This document shows, one piece after another, positions 7,530 through 15,935 of a DNA stretch of 17,700 nt. Position numbers and translations under genes: made by a program. Numbering within the stretch: the stretch's first letter is position 1; every line of letters begins with the position of its first letter. Origin of the DNA: Pseudomonadota bacterium. GTDB lineage: Bacteria; Pseudomonadota; Gammaproteobacteria; Burkholderiales; Burkholderiaceae_C. Under the pieces are notes generated by a model. That model was not told the origin of the DNA and did no database searches. It saw only the letters and a list, made by a program, of their open reading frames with translations. Location: the NCBI GenBank assembly GCA_021798395.1, contig JAJZHS010000013.1, positions 1-17,700 on the forward strand. Direction: 5' to 3'.

Positions 7530-8804
7530 GTGAACAATCGACTGACGTATTCAATCCTCGGCGCAATGGTGCTCGGCGTCATCGTCGGCTACGCCTGCCA
7601 TGTCGGCGCGGCCGATGCGCAATCGGCCCAGGCGACGGCCGACTACTTCTCGATCGTGACCGAGATCTTCTTGCGGCTCATCAAGATGATCATCGCTCCG
7701 CTGGTCTTCAGCACCCTCGTGTCCGGGCTCGCCGGAATGGACAGCATCACCGCCGCCGGGCGGATCGGCGCGCGGACCATCGGCTGGTTCCTTTGCGCTT
7801 CGCTGATCTCGCTGGGCCTGGGCCTGACCCTGGCCAACGTGCTGCAGCCCGGAGCCGGACTCCATCTGGTGGCGGCCGCCGGCGAGCCGGTCGGCGGTCT
7901 CGAATCCGGAAAGCTGACGGTCAGGAACATCCTGACGCACGCGGTCCCGACCAGCCTGCTCGACGCGATGGCGCACAACAACATCCTGCAGATTCTGACG
8001 TTCTCGATCTTCTTCGGGGTCGCGCTGTCGACCCTGAAGTCCGACCCCCGCGTCAAGGCCGTCGTCGATGCGATCGACGGCACGGTGCCGGTGATGCTGC
8101 GCCTGACCGACTACGTGATGTGGGTCGCTCCGCTGGGCGTGTTCGGCGCGCTGGCGTCGGTCGTGACCGTCCGCGGCCTGGGGGTGCTGGTGACCTACGG
8201 CAAGCTCATCGGCAGCTTCTATCTCGGGCTGGCGCTGCTGTGGGCGATCCTGATCGGCATCGGCTATGCGTTCCTCGGCAAGCGCGTCGGCGCGCTGCTG
8301 AAGGCTGTGCGCGAGCCGGCGCTGCTGGCGTTCTCGACTGCGAGCAGCGAAGCCGCGTATCCGCGCCTGACCGAGAGACTGGTCGCGTTCGGTGTCGACA
8401 AGAAAGTGGTGGGTTTCACCTTGCCGCTTGGCTATGCGTTCAATCTGGACGGCTCCATGATGTACCAGTCGTTTGCGGCGATTTTCATCGCCCAGGCGTT
8501 CGGGGTCGAGATGCCGTTGTCGCAGCAGGTCGCGCTGCTGCTGGTGCTGATGCTCAGCAGCAAGGGCATTGCCGGCGTGCCGCGCGCCGCGGTCGTCGTC
8601 GTGGCCGCGGTCGCGCCGATGTTCGACCTGCCGGTCGCCGGCGTGGCCCTCATCCTGGCCATCGACCAGGTCCTCGACATGGGGCGCACGGTGACCAACG
8701 TGATCGGCAACAGCGTGGCGACCGCAGTCATCGCGAAGTGGGAGTCGGCTCGCGCCGCAACGCGCTGCCTGGAGGGCATCGACCCGACGTCGACGCCGAC
8801 CTGA
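7530..8804 (+). CDS. Dicarboxylate/amino acid:cation symporter (DAACS family)
   Basis: This is an inner-membrane secondary transporter of the GltP/DctA family, about 424 residues with repeated hydrophobic helices. Counting from the GTG at 7530, the re-entrant hairpin-1 serine motif is ASSEAAYPR (Ser272, Ser273), the NLDG motif of helix 7 is at 305-308, hairpin 2 has LSSKGIAGVPRA, and helix 8 has LDMGRTVTNVIGNSVA with Asp383 and Arg386. The Arg in that position in GltPh-type proteins contacts the substrate's second carboxylate, so an acidic amino acid or C4-dicarboxylate is likely, imported with Na+ or H+. The GTG start has GGAG six bases upstream (7520-7523). The in-frame ATG at 7515 would add five residues but lacks such a site. 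It lies 240 bases after the regulator and is probably a separate transcript. Confidence 0.92.
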   Translation: MNNRLTYSILGAMVLGVIVGYACHVGAADAQSAQATADYFSIVTEIFLRLIKMIIAPLVFSTLVSGLAGMDSITAAGRIGARTIGWFLCASLISLGLGLTLANVLQPGAGLHLVAAAGEPVGGLESGKLTVRNILTHAVPTSLLDAMAHNNILQILTFSIFFGVALSTLKSDPRVKAVVDAIDGTVPVMLRLTDYVMWVAPLGVFGALASVVTVRGLGVLVTYGKLIGSFYLGLALLWAILIGIGYAFLGKRVGALLKAVREPALLAFSTASSEAAYPRLTERLVAFGVDKKVVGFTLPLGYAFNLDGSMMYQSFAAIFIAQAFGVEMPLSQQVALLLVLMLSSKGIAGVPRAAVVVVAAVAPMFDLPVAGVALILAIDQVLDMGRTVTNVIGNSVATAVIAKWESARAATRCLEGIDPTSTPT

Positions 8805-8821
8805 CCGAGGCGCGCACAAGA

Positions 8822-8853
8822 GTGAGCGGCCCCTGGGCCGGGCTGCGCCCGGC
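8822..8853 (+). repeat. Dispersed GC-rich repeat, short copy (hairpin)
   Basis: The 32 bases here match 17495-17526 at 29 positions, including 16 consecutive identical bases (GGGCCGGGCTGCGCCC). The end forms a perfect hairpin, GCCGGGC-TGC-GCCCGGC (8837-8853), 17 bases after the transporter stop. No T-run follows, so it is not a classical intrinsic terminator, although the position just after a gene would suit a 3' end or transcript-stabilising element. The longer copy near the right edge continues with further stems. Confidence 0.6.
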
Positions 8854-8884
8854 GCCGATGCGCAGAGAGCGGAATCCCGGCCTG

Positions 8885-8893
8885 TGCTGTAAT
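8885..8893 (+). promoter_or_regulatory. Weak candidate extended -10 promoter for the jet operon
   Basis: TGC-TGTAAT (TG at 8885-8886, hexamer 8888-8893) resembles an extended -10 element about 170 bases before jetA. No good -35 hexamer lies 16-18 bases upstream, so this is only a candidate. The leader between it and jetA also contains a perfect tandem duplication of CCCGATGCCG (8970-8979 and 8980-8989). Confidence 0.25.
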
Positions 8894-9062
8894 CCGAGGC
8901 GAACATCCGCACGGGAATCATAGCCGCCGAGCTGCGCGCCTGGCCTCGCGGCGGCGGCACCGCATGCGGCCCGATGCCGCCCGATGCCGCGCAGCCCGAA
9001 GGACCCGCAGACGCGCAGGGGACATGCCATGTCTCGGCGGGACAGGACGTTCGCTCAGCACC

Positions 9063-10544
9063 ATGGACCACGCTACCCTCGCCACCCTACGCGACCGACA
9101 CCCCGCCTGGCGCTTGCTGACATCGCCGCACGCGCCGCTGATGGCGAGTTTCCTGCACCGCGTGTTCGTGGCGCCGAACGTCCGGGTCATGAGCGAGGCC
9201 GATCTTGCCGAGGCCTTGGCTGACGAGCTGTTCGTCCTGCGCGAGCAGCTGGGGCCTGCGGCTTACCCGAAGGGCGCGTTGGACTACCTGAACGACTGGG
9301 CCGCCTCCGACAAGGGTTGGTTGCGCAAGTTCTACAAGGCCGGAACGGACGAGGCGCAGTTCGATCTGACGCCTGCCGCCGAGAAGGCCGTTGCCTGGCT
9401 GCTGTCGCTGACCGAGCGGACGTTCGTGGGCACCGAGTCGCGCCTGCTGACGCTGTTCGCGCTGCTGGAGCAGATCGATGCCGGAACCGAGGCCGACCCG
9501 GTCAAGCGCCTGGCCGATCTGCGCAACAAGCGCGAGGAACTGGATTCCGAGATCGCCCGCGTGCTGGCGGGCGACTTGCCGCTGCTCGACGACACGGCGG
9601 TCAGGGACCGCTTTCAGCAGTTCCAGCAACTGGCGCGCGAACTGCTGGCCGATTTTCGCGAGGTGGAACACAATTTCCGGCTGCTTGACCGCAAGGTGCG
9701 CGAGAAGATCGCGCTGTGGGAAGGCGCCAAGGGCGCTTTGCTCGACGAGATCATGGGCGAGCGCGATGCCATCGGAGATTCCGACCAGGGGCGGAGTTTT
9801 CGCGCCTTCTGGGAATTCCTCATGTCCAGCCGGCGCCAGGAGGAGCTCTCCGAGCGCCTGGACCATGTGCTGGAGCTGCCCGCCGTGGCGGCGCTGAAGC
9901 CCGAGCCGCGCATGCGCCGTGTGCACCATGACTGGCTGGAGGCGGGCGAGCACACGCAGCGCACGGTGGCCCAGTTGTCGCAACAGTTGCGTCGCTTCCT
10001 CGACGATCGGGTGTTCCTGGAGAACCGCCGCATCCTGGAACTGCTGCACGGCATCGAGAGCAAGGCGCTTGCCCTGCGCGAGGCAGCGCCGGCCGGGTCG
10101 GTCTCGCACGTCGACGCGATGGGCGTGGACGTCGAATTGCCGCTGGAGCGGCCGTTGTTCACGCCAGGCGTGAAGCCGCGACTCGCCGCGCTGTCGCTGG
10201 TCGCCGGCGAGGACGACTTCGACACCGCGCGGCTGTTCGACCAGATTGTCGTGGACAAGTCGCGCCTGCGTTCTGCCGTCCACCGTGCGCTGAATCGCCA
10301 GCCGCAGATCACGCTGCGCGAACTGCTGGATGCCGAACCTTTGCACCAGGGACTGGCGGAACTGGTGGCCTACCTGGAGCTGGCCCACGGCGCGGGCGGC
10401 GGCGACGCGTCGGACGCCTTGGGCGGCGTGCGCGCCCTGGTCGACGAAGCGGTGATCGACTCGATCCGCTGGCGGGCCAGCAACGCAGCGGGCGAGGCCG
10501 TCACCCGCGAGGCGCGCTTGCCCCGCGTCATCTTTGCGCGCTGA
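9063..10544 (+). CDS. jetA: Wadjet type I subunit JetA (DUF3375, MukF/kleisin-like)
   Basis: This is a 493-residue protein recognised as DUF3375. The N-terminus reads TLRDRHPAWRLLTSPHAPLM followed by SFLHRVFV, the family opening. Other family blocks are LREQLGPAAYPKGALDYLND, RKFYKAGTDEAQFDLTPAAE and LTERTFVGTESRLLTLFALL. The middle (about residues 160-350) is helical and charged, and the C-terminal part holds a winged-helix-like region. JetA is the kleisin-like subunit that bridges JetC ATPase heads in the Wadjet condensin. The ATG at 9063 gives the family-typical N-terminus; an in-frame ATG at 9024 would add 13 unrelated residues, and neither start has a well-spaced ribosome site. It is first in the jetABCD operon, with jetB 30 bases downstream. 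Confidence 0.93.
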   Translation: MDHATLATLRDRHPAWRLLTSPHAPLMASFLHRVFVAPNVRVMSEADLAEALADELFVLREQLGPAAYPKGALDYLNDWAASDKGWLRKFYKAGTDEAQFDLTPAAEKAVAWLLSLTERTFVGTESRLLTLFALLEQIDAGTEADPVKRLADLRNKREELDSEIARVLAGDLPLLDDTAVRDRFQQFQQLARELLADFREVEHNFRLLDRKVREKIALWEGAKGALLDEIMGERDAIGDSDQGRSFRAFWEFLMSSRRQEELSERLDHVLELPAVAALKPEPRMRRVHHDWLEAGEHTQRTVAQLSQQLRRFLDDRVFLENRRILELLHGIESKALALREAAPAGSVSHVDAMGVDVELPLERPLFTPGVKPRLAALSLVAGEDDFDTARLFDQIVVDKSRLRSAVHRALNRQPQITLRELLDAEPLHQGLAELVAYLELAHGAGGGDASDALGGVRALVDEAVIDSIRWRASNAAGEAVTREARLPRVIFAR

Positions 10545-10574
10545 CCCGCGACCATTGCCCAGGGAGACATGAAG

Positions 10575-11279
10575 ATGGACGACGCGCTGCACGAAGGCGA
10601 TTCGGGGCAGGCCCCGCCCGGCGCTCCGCCGGCGGTGCCCGAGCTGTCGCGGCTGATGGTGGGCCTGCTCAAGGGCGTGCTCTACCGCGACGACGACGAG
10701 CGCCTGTGGGCCAGCCTCACGCGCCTGCAGACGCGGGTGCGGGAGCAGGCCGCGGTGCTGCTGCTCGATCTGGTGCTGGACGAGGCCGAGGGCTACGCGT
10801 TCCTGAAGAGCCGCCCGGACCCGGATGAGTCCGAGGCGGCGCCGCGCCTGCCGAGGCTGGTCGCACGCCGGCCGCTGTCCTACCCGGTGAGCCTCATGCT
10901 GGCGTTGCTTCGCAAGCGCATGGCCGAGTTCGACGCCGGCGGCGGCGACACGCGGCTGGTGCTGTCGCGCGATGAGATCGCCGAACTGCTGCGCGTGTTT
11001 CTTCCCGACGGCACGAACGAAGCCCGGCTGGTCGACCAGGTCGACGCCACCATCGGCAAGGTGGTCGAGCTGGGCTTCCTGCGCCGTCTCAAGGTCGCCG
11101 CCGGCACGGCGCAGGATCGAGGCCAGTATGAGGTGCGGCGCATCCTGAAGGCCTTTGTCGACGCGCAGTGGTTGGCCGAGTTCGATGCGCGCCTGGAGGT
11201 CTACCGCACGGCGTTGCCCGGCGCGGATTCCGTTTCGGCGGACAAGGCCGAGGCCGGCAAAGGGGTGTCCGATGTTTGA
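10575..11279 (+). CDS. jetB: Wadjet type I subunit JetB (DUF4194, MukE-like)
   Basis: This is a 234-residue DUF4194 protein. After a Pro/Gly-rich N-terminal tail, ELSRLMVGLLKGVLYRDDDE and LTRLQTRVREQAAVLLLDLV are followed by LDEAEGYAFLKSRPD, the RRPLSYPVSLMLALLRKRMA helix and a C-terminal winged-helix region ending near RRILKAFVDAQWL. JetB is the MukE-like small subunit that binds JetA in the Wadjet complex. An AGGGAG site at 10561-10566 lies only two bases from the ATG at 10569 but eight from the ATG at 10575, so the latter is preferred; the longer form would add two residues. The 3' end overlaps jetC by eight bases. Confidence 0.92.
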   Translation: MDDALHEGDSGQAPPGAPPAVPELSRLMVGLLKGVLYRDDDERLWASLTRLQTRVREQAAVLLLDLVLDEAEGYAFLKSRPDPDESEAAPRLPRLVARRPLSYPVSLMLALLRKRMAEFDAGGGDTRLVLSRDEIAELLRVFLPDGTNEARLVDQVDATIGKVVELGFLRRLKVAAGTAQDRGQYEVRRILKAFVDAQWLAEFDARLEVYRTALPGADSVSADKAEAGKGVSDV

Positions 11280-14200
11280 TGCGCCGACCCTCGGCCTGGA
11301 CTTCGTCGCCGACGACAGCCGGGTGGGCTTTCGCCTGCAGCGGCTGGAAGTGCTGAACTGGGGCACTTTCGACAAGCGCGTCTGGCGCTACGAGCTCGAC
11401 GGGCGCAACGGCCTGCTCACCGGCGACATCGGGTCGGGCAAATCCACGCTGGTCGACGCCTTGACGACCCTGCTCGTTCCGGCGCATCGCGTGGCCTACA
11501 ACAAGGCGGCCGGGGCGGATGCCCGCGAGCGCTCCTTGCGGTCGTACGTGCTGGGCCACTACAAGAGCGAACGCAACGAGGTCACGGGAAGCAGCAGGCC
11601 CGTGGCGCTGCGCGATGCGTCGAGCTACTCGGTCATCCTCGGCGTGTTCCGCAACGAGGGCTACGACCAGGTCGTGACCCTGGCCCAGGTTTTCTGGCTG
11701 AAGGATCCGCAGGGTCAACCCACCCGCGTGTTCGTGGCCGCCGAGCGGGAACTCGCCATCGCCGCCGACTTCAGCGGTTTCGGCGGCGACGTCGTCGCCT
11801 TGCGCAAGAAGCTGCGCGGCGCGGGCTGCGAGCTGTTCGACAGCTTCCCGCCTTACGGCGCCTGGTTCCGCCGTCGTTTCGGCATCGAGCACGAACAGGC
11901 CCTGGAGTTGTTCCACCAGACCGTCTCGATGAAGTCGGTGGGCAACCTCACCGATTTCGTTCGCAGCCACATGCTGGAGCCCTTCGACGTGGGCAATCGC
12001 ATCGAGGCACTGGTCCGCCACTTCGACGATCTGGACCGCGCGCATCAGGCCGTGCTCAAGGCCAAGCGGCAGGTGGACCTGCTCACGCCCCTGGTCGAGG
12101 ACGGCGCGCGTCACCAGGCCCTGGTCGCCGAGATCCAGCACTGGCGCGGTGCGCGCGATCAGCTCCGGCCGTACTTCGCCCGGCTCAAGGCCGAACTGCT
12201 GGACCGCCGCCTTGGCCTGCTGGCCGACGATGCGGCGCGACTCGATGCGCAGATCGAGCGCCTGGGCGAGCAGCGCGAGACCGAGCGCGTGGAAGTCGGC
12301 CGTCTGGAGCGTGCCCTGCGCGACAACGGCGGCGACCGCCTGGAGGAACTGGCGGCGCAGATCGGTCGCCTGGAGCACGACAAGGACCAGCGCCAGCAGA
12401 AGTCCGACCGTTTCCGGGAGTTGCTGTCCCGCATCGATGAGGCGGCGCCGGACGATGAAGCAGGCTTCCTCGAGCAGCGGCAGAGCATGGTCCGGCGCGC
12501 CGAAGCATTGCACGAACGCATCGCCGACCTGAACAACCGCGAGCGCGAGGAGGACTTCGCCTTCCGCAAGGGCCGCGAGGAGCACGACGTCCTGTGCGGC
12601 GAGATCGACAGTCTGCAGCGGCGCAAGAGCAACATCGACGCCGCCCAGGTCCGCATCCGCGATACGCTGTGTGCGGCGCTGGCGATCGGCGAGGACGACC
12701 TGCCCTTCGCGGGCGAGCTCATCCAGGTGCGCGACGACGCGCGCGACTGGGAAGGTGCCGCTGAACGACTGCTGCGCGGCTTCGGCCTCGCACTGCTGGT
12801 TCCGGACGCGCACTACAAGGCCGTTGCGGAGTGGGTCGATCGCCAGCACCTGGGCGCTCGGCTGGTGTACTTCCATGTGCGCTCCAGAAAGGCCATCCAG
12901 GGCTCGGGTCTGCACCCGCAGTCGCTGGTGCGCAAACTCGCCATCAAACCGGATTCGGCGCACTACGACTGGCTGGAGCAGGAGCTTCGCCAGCGCTTCG
13001 ACGTGGCCTGCTGCGAGACGGGCGAGCAGTTTCGCCGCGAGGCGCGCGCCGTCACGCGTTCCGGTCAGATCAAGGACCCGAGCGGCCGCCACGAGAAGGA
13101 CGACCGCAGTCGAATCGATGACCGCAGTCGCTACGTGCTCGGCTGGAGCAACGCCGACAAGCTGCGGACCTTGCGCGACCGGCGCCAGCTTCTGGAGGAC
13201 AGGCTGGCAGGGCTCGGGCGGGGCCTTGCCGAGATCCAGCGGGCGCGCGACGAATTGCATACCCGGCTGGACGCGCTCGGCAGGCTGGAAGAGTTCACGC
13301 GCTTTGCCGACATCGACTGGATGAGCCTGGCCCGTGACATTGCCGGGCTCGCCGAGGAGCGCGCGCGGCTTGAAGCCGCATCGGACATGCTGCACGAGCT
13401 GGCGCGCCAGCTCAGGGCCGTGCACGACCGGCTCGGCGAGCTGGAGAGCAGACATGCCGATGCGCTGGGCAAGCGCGGCGAGGTCAAGAGCAAACGGGAG
13501 GCGGCGCAGGCCCTGCGGGATCAGGCCGGCAGCGTCTGGGAGCGCGCGCCGCTGGCCGAGGCGCAGATCGAACGCCTGGATGGCTGGCGCGCGCAGGCGC
13601 TGGGCGAGCACCAGCTCTCGGTCGAGTCCTGCGACAACCGCGAGCAGGACGTGCGCAAGTGGCTGCAGGATCGCATCGACGCGGAGGACAAGCGCCTGGC
13701 CCGACTGACCGAGCGCATCGTCAACGCCATGCGCGGCTTCAAGGAGGAATTCAAGGTCGAGAGCGTCGAGATGGACGTGAGCCTGGCGGCGCTGCCGGAG
13801 TATCAGCGCACGCTCGGCGGCTTGCTGGGCGACGACCTGCCGCGATTCGAAGCGCGCTTCAAGGAACTGCTGAATGTCAACACCATCAACGAGATCGCGA
13901 ACTTCAACGCCCAGCTCGCGCGCGAGCGGGAGACGATCAAGGAGCGGGTGGACTTCATCAACCAGTCGCTTCAGGCCATCGACTACAACCCCGGCCGGTA
14001 CATCAGGCTGGTGGCGCAGCCCAGCCCCGACGCGGAGATCAGGGACTTTCAGCAGGACTTGCGCGCGTGCACCGACGGCGCGATGACCGGATCGGCCGAC
14101 GAGCAGTATTCGGAAGTCAAGTTCCTCCAGGTCAAGGCCATCATCGACCGCTTCCGCGGCAGGGAAGGGCTGTCGGATGCGGACCGACGGTGGACCGGCA

Positions 14201-14652
14201 AGGTCACCGACGTGCGCAACTGGTTTCTGTTCTCGGCCAGCGAACGCTGGCGGGCCGACGGTGTGGAGCAGGAGCATTACTCCGACTCGGGCGGCAAATC
14301 GGGCGGGCAGAAGGAAAAACTGGCGTACACCGTCCTGGCGGCGAGCCTTGCCTACCAGTTCGGCCTGGAGTGGGGTGCGGTTCGTTCCCGCTCATTCCGC
14401 TTCGTCGTGATCGACGAAGCCTTCGGGCGCGGCTCCGACGAATCCGCGCAGTATGGCCTGCGTCTGTTCCAGCAGCTGAACCTGCAGCTGCTGATCGTCA
14501 CGCCGCTGCAGAAGATCCATGTCATCGAGCCGTACGTAGCCAGCGTCGGCTTCGTGCACAACGAGGCCGGGCGTGACTCCCGGCTGCGCTGCCTGAGCAT
14601 CGAGGACTATCGGGCGCGCAAGGCCGACATGGCCGACGCTGCGGCACCATGA
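11272..14652 (+). CDS. jetC: Wadjet type I subunit JetC (SMC/MukB-like ATPase)
   Basis: This is a 1126-residue SMC-like ATPase. Walker A is GDIGSGKST at residues 51-59, preceded by RLEVLNWGTFDKRVW. The ABC signature SGGKSGGQ is at ~1006-1013, Walker B is FVVIDEAF at ~1044-1051, and a D-loop-like GRGSDES follows. Between the heads lie long Arg/Glu/Leu-rich coiled coils (about 285-465 and 635-870) around a non-coiled hinge-like part (~474-625). JetC dimers with JetA and JetB form a loop-extruding motor that distinguishes small circular DNA. The start is the ATG at 11272 with AGGGG six bases upstream, overlapping jetB by eight bases. The open frame extends upstream to 11155 only through jetB. 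All three ATPase motifs are intact, so the subunit should be active. Confidence 0.95.
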   Translation: MFDAPTLGLDFVADDSRVGFRLQRLEVLNWGTFDKRVWRYELDGRNGLLTGDIGSGKSTLVDALTTLLVPAHRVAYNKAAGADARERSLRSYVLGHYKSERNEVTGSSRPVALRDASSYSVILGVFRNEGYDQVVTLAQVFWLKDPQGQPTRVFVAAERELAIAADFSGFGGDVVALRKKLRGAGCELFDSFPPYGAWFRRRFGIEHEQALELFHQTVSMKSVGNLTDFVRSHMLEPFDVGNRIEALVRHFDDLDRAHQAVLKAKRQVDLLTPLVEDGARHQALVAEIQHWRGARDQLRPYFARLKAELLDRRLGLLADDAARLDAQIERLGEQRETERVEVGRLERALRDNGGDRLEELAAQIGRLEHDKDQRQQKSDRFRELLSRIDEAAPDDEAGFLEQRQSMVRRAEALHERIADLNNREREEDFAFRKGREEHDVLCGEIDSLQRRKSNIDAAQVRIRDTLCAALAIGEDDLPFAGELIQVRDDARDWEGAAERLLRGFGLALLVPDAHYKAVAEWVDRQHLGARLVYFHVRSRKAIQGSGLHPQSLVRKLAIKPDSAHYDWLEQELRQRFDVACCETGEQFRREARAVTRSGQIKDPSGRHEKDDRSRIDDRSRYVLGWSNADKLRTLRDRRQLLEDRLAGLGRGLAEIQRARDELHTRLDALGRLEEFTRFADIDWMSLARDIAGLAEERARLEAASDMLHELARQLRAVHDRLGELESRHADALGKRGEVKSKREAAQALRDQAGSVWERAPLAEAQIERLDGWRAQALGEHQLSVESCDNREQDVRKWLQDRIDAEDKRLARLTERIVNAMRGFKEEFKVESVEMDVSLAALPEYQRTLGGLLGDDLPRFEARFKELLNVNTINEIANFNAQLARERETIKERVDFINQSLQAIDYNPGRYIRLVAQPSPDAEIRDFQQDLRACTDGAMTGSADEQYSEVKFLQVKAIIDRFRGREGLSDADRRWTGKVTDVRNWFLFSASERWRADGVEQEHYSDSGGKSGGQKEKLAYTVLAASLAYQFGLEWGAVRSRSFRFVVIDEAFGRGSDESAQYGLRLFQQLNLQLLIVTPLQKIHVIEPYVASVGFVHNEAGRDSRLRCLSIEDYRARKADMADAAAP

Positions 14653-15857
14653 ACTGGGCGACGCCCGCCGAGCTGCGTGCCCAGGTGCAGCGTCTCTGGG
14701 ACCGCGGCGAACTGCTGCGCGACAGCGTCAGCGACTCCATCGCGTGGCCCTTGCGATTGACCTTGAAGGCGCCTGGATCCGCCGACCTGGCGTCGCGCTT
14801 CGAGGCCGTGCGCGACTGGGTGCGCGCGATTGTCGCGACGCCCCATGTGCGCTTCGAATGGCGGGAGTGGACGCACCGCGTGCAGGGGCGTCAGCAACTG
14901 CCCGCGGCGGCCTGCGTCGACACGCTTGACGATGCGCTGGCCCTGATCGGCAAGACGCGGCCGACCGAGGAGTTCCGCGCGCTTTGGCGGCTGACCACGG
15001 ACGAGCAGGCGTCGCTGCTGCCGTGGCTCGCGCGGCGTCCCTTGCAGGCCCTGGCCATGGCGGACCGTTGGCGGCGGCTGCTCGCGGTGGTGGCCTGGCT
15101 GCAGGCCCATCCCCGTCCCGGCGTGTACCTGCGCCAGGTCGACATTCCGGGCATCGACACCAAGTTCATCGAGACCCATCGAGGCATACTGGCAGAACTG
15201 TTCGATCTGGTCATGCCCGAGGGGGCGATCGACCGGTCGGCAACAGGGACGGCGCAGTTCATCCGCCGGTACGGTTTTCGCGACAAGCCCGTGCGCATAC
15301 GCTTGCGGCTGCTCGACGCGGACATACCGGCCCTGCCCGGCTGCAGCGGCGCGCCGGACATCACCCTCGACGCCGCAAGCTTCGCAGCGCTCCGCCTGCC
15401 GATCGAGCGCGTGTTCATCACCGAGAATGAAACCAACTTTCTCGCCTTTCCGGCATCGGCGAGGGCAATGGTCGTCTTCGGGTCCGGCTACGGCTGGGAG
15501 GCGCTTGCGCGCGCGACCTGGCTGCACGCATGCGACATGCGCTACTGGGGCGACATCGACACACACGGTTTCGCGATCCTCGACCAGTTGCGAAGCCACT
15601 TCCCGCACGTCGTGTCGTTGCTGATGGATCGCGCGACGTTGTTCGCCCACCGGGATCATTGGGGCGACGAGCCGATACCCGCGAGGCACGCGCTTGTCCG
15701 GCTGAGCCCCGAGGAGTCGGCGCTCTATGACGAGATCCGATTCGATCGCATACGACCGAACGTTCGCCTGGAGCAGGAATATGTCGGCTACGCCTGGGCT
15801 TCCGAGCACATGGCACGTGCTCTTGATGGTCCGGGGCGCGCGCGCCGATCCGGGTAG
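14649..15857 (+). CDS. jetD: Wadjet type I nuclease JetD (DUF3322/DUF2220, Toprim-like)
   Basis: This is a 402-residue protein. The N-terminal part (about 1-190) corresponds to DUF3322 with the RLTLKAP strand and WLQAHPRPGVYLRQVDIPGI followed by DTKFIETH. The C-terminal DUF2220 part carries Toprim-like acidic motifs: VFITENETNFLAFP (Glu259, Glu261) and YWGDIDTHGFAIL (Asp302, Asp304), then LLMDRATLFAHR. JetD is the DNA-cleaving subunit of Wadjet, cutting closed circular plasmids captured by JetABC. The ATG at 14649 overlaps the jetC stop as ATGA, which supports translational coupling. The acidic residues expected for metal-dependent cleavage are present. The last dozen residues are basic and unremarkable. 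The next gene, yaeQ, begins 78 bases later. Confidence 0.93.
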   Translation: MNWATPAELRAQVQRLWDRGELLRDSVSDSIAWPLRLTLKAPGSADLASRFEAVRDWVRAIVATPHVRFEWREWTHRVQGRQQLPAAACVDTLDDALALIGKTRPTEEFRALWRLTTDEQASLLPWLARRPLQALAMADRWRRLLAVVAWLQAHPRPGVYLRQVDIPGIDTKFIETHRGILAELFDLVMPEGAIDRSATGTAQFIRRYGFRDKPVRIRLRLLDADIPALPGCSGAPDITLDAASFAALRLPIERVFITENETNFLAFPASARAMVVFGSGYGWEALARATWLHACDMRYWGDIDTHGFAILDQLRSHFPHVVSLLMDRATLFAHRDHWGDEPIPARHALVRLSPEESALYDEIRFDRIRPNVRLEQEYVGYAWASEHMARALDGPGRARRSG

Positions 15858-15935
15858 CGTGCGCCGCACCCGGGGCGCAGTAACATCGCCCGTTTCGACC
15901 ACGCGTCGCGCGGCGCGCTCCAGACGGGACCCGAC

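Noticed and set aside
11089..14277. A 1062-codon open frame antisense to jetC, and similar long antisense frames over jetA (9087-11375), the transporter (7551-9071) and jetD/yaeQ (14607-16487)
   Set aside because: They mirror real genes codon for codon in a GC-rich genome, show low-complexity Arg/Ala/Gln composition and match no family; the sense genes explain the sequence.
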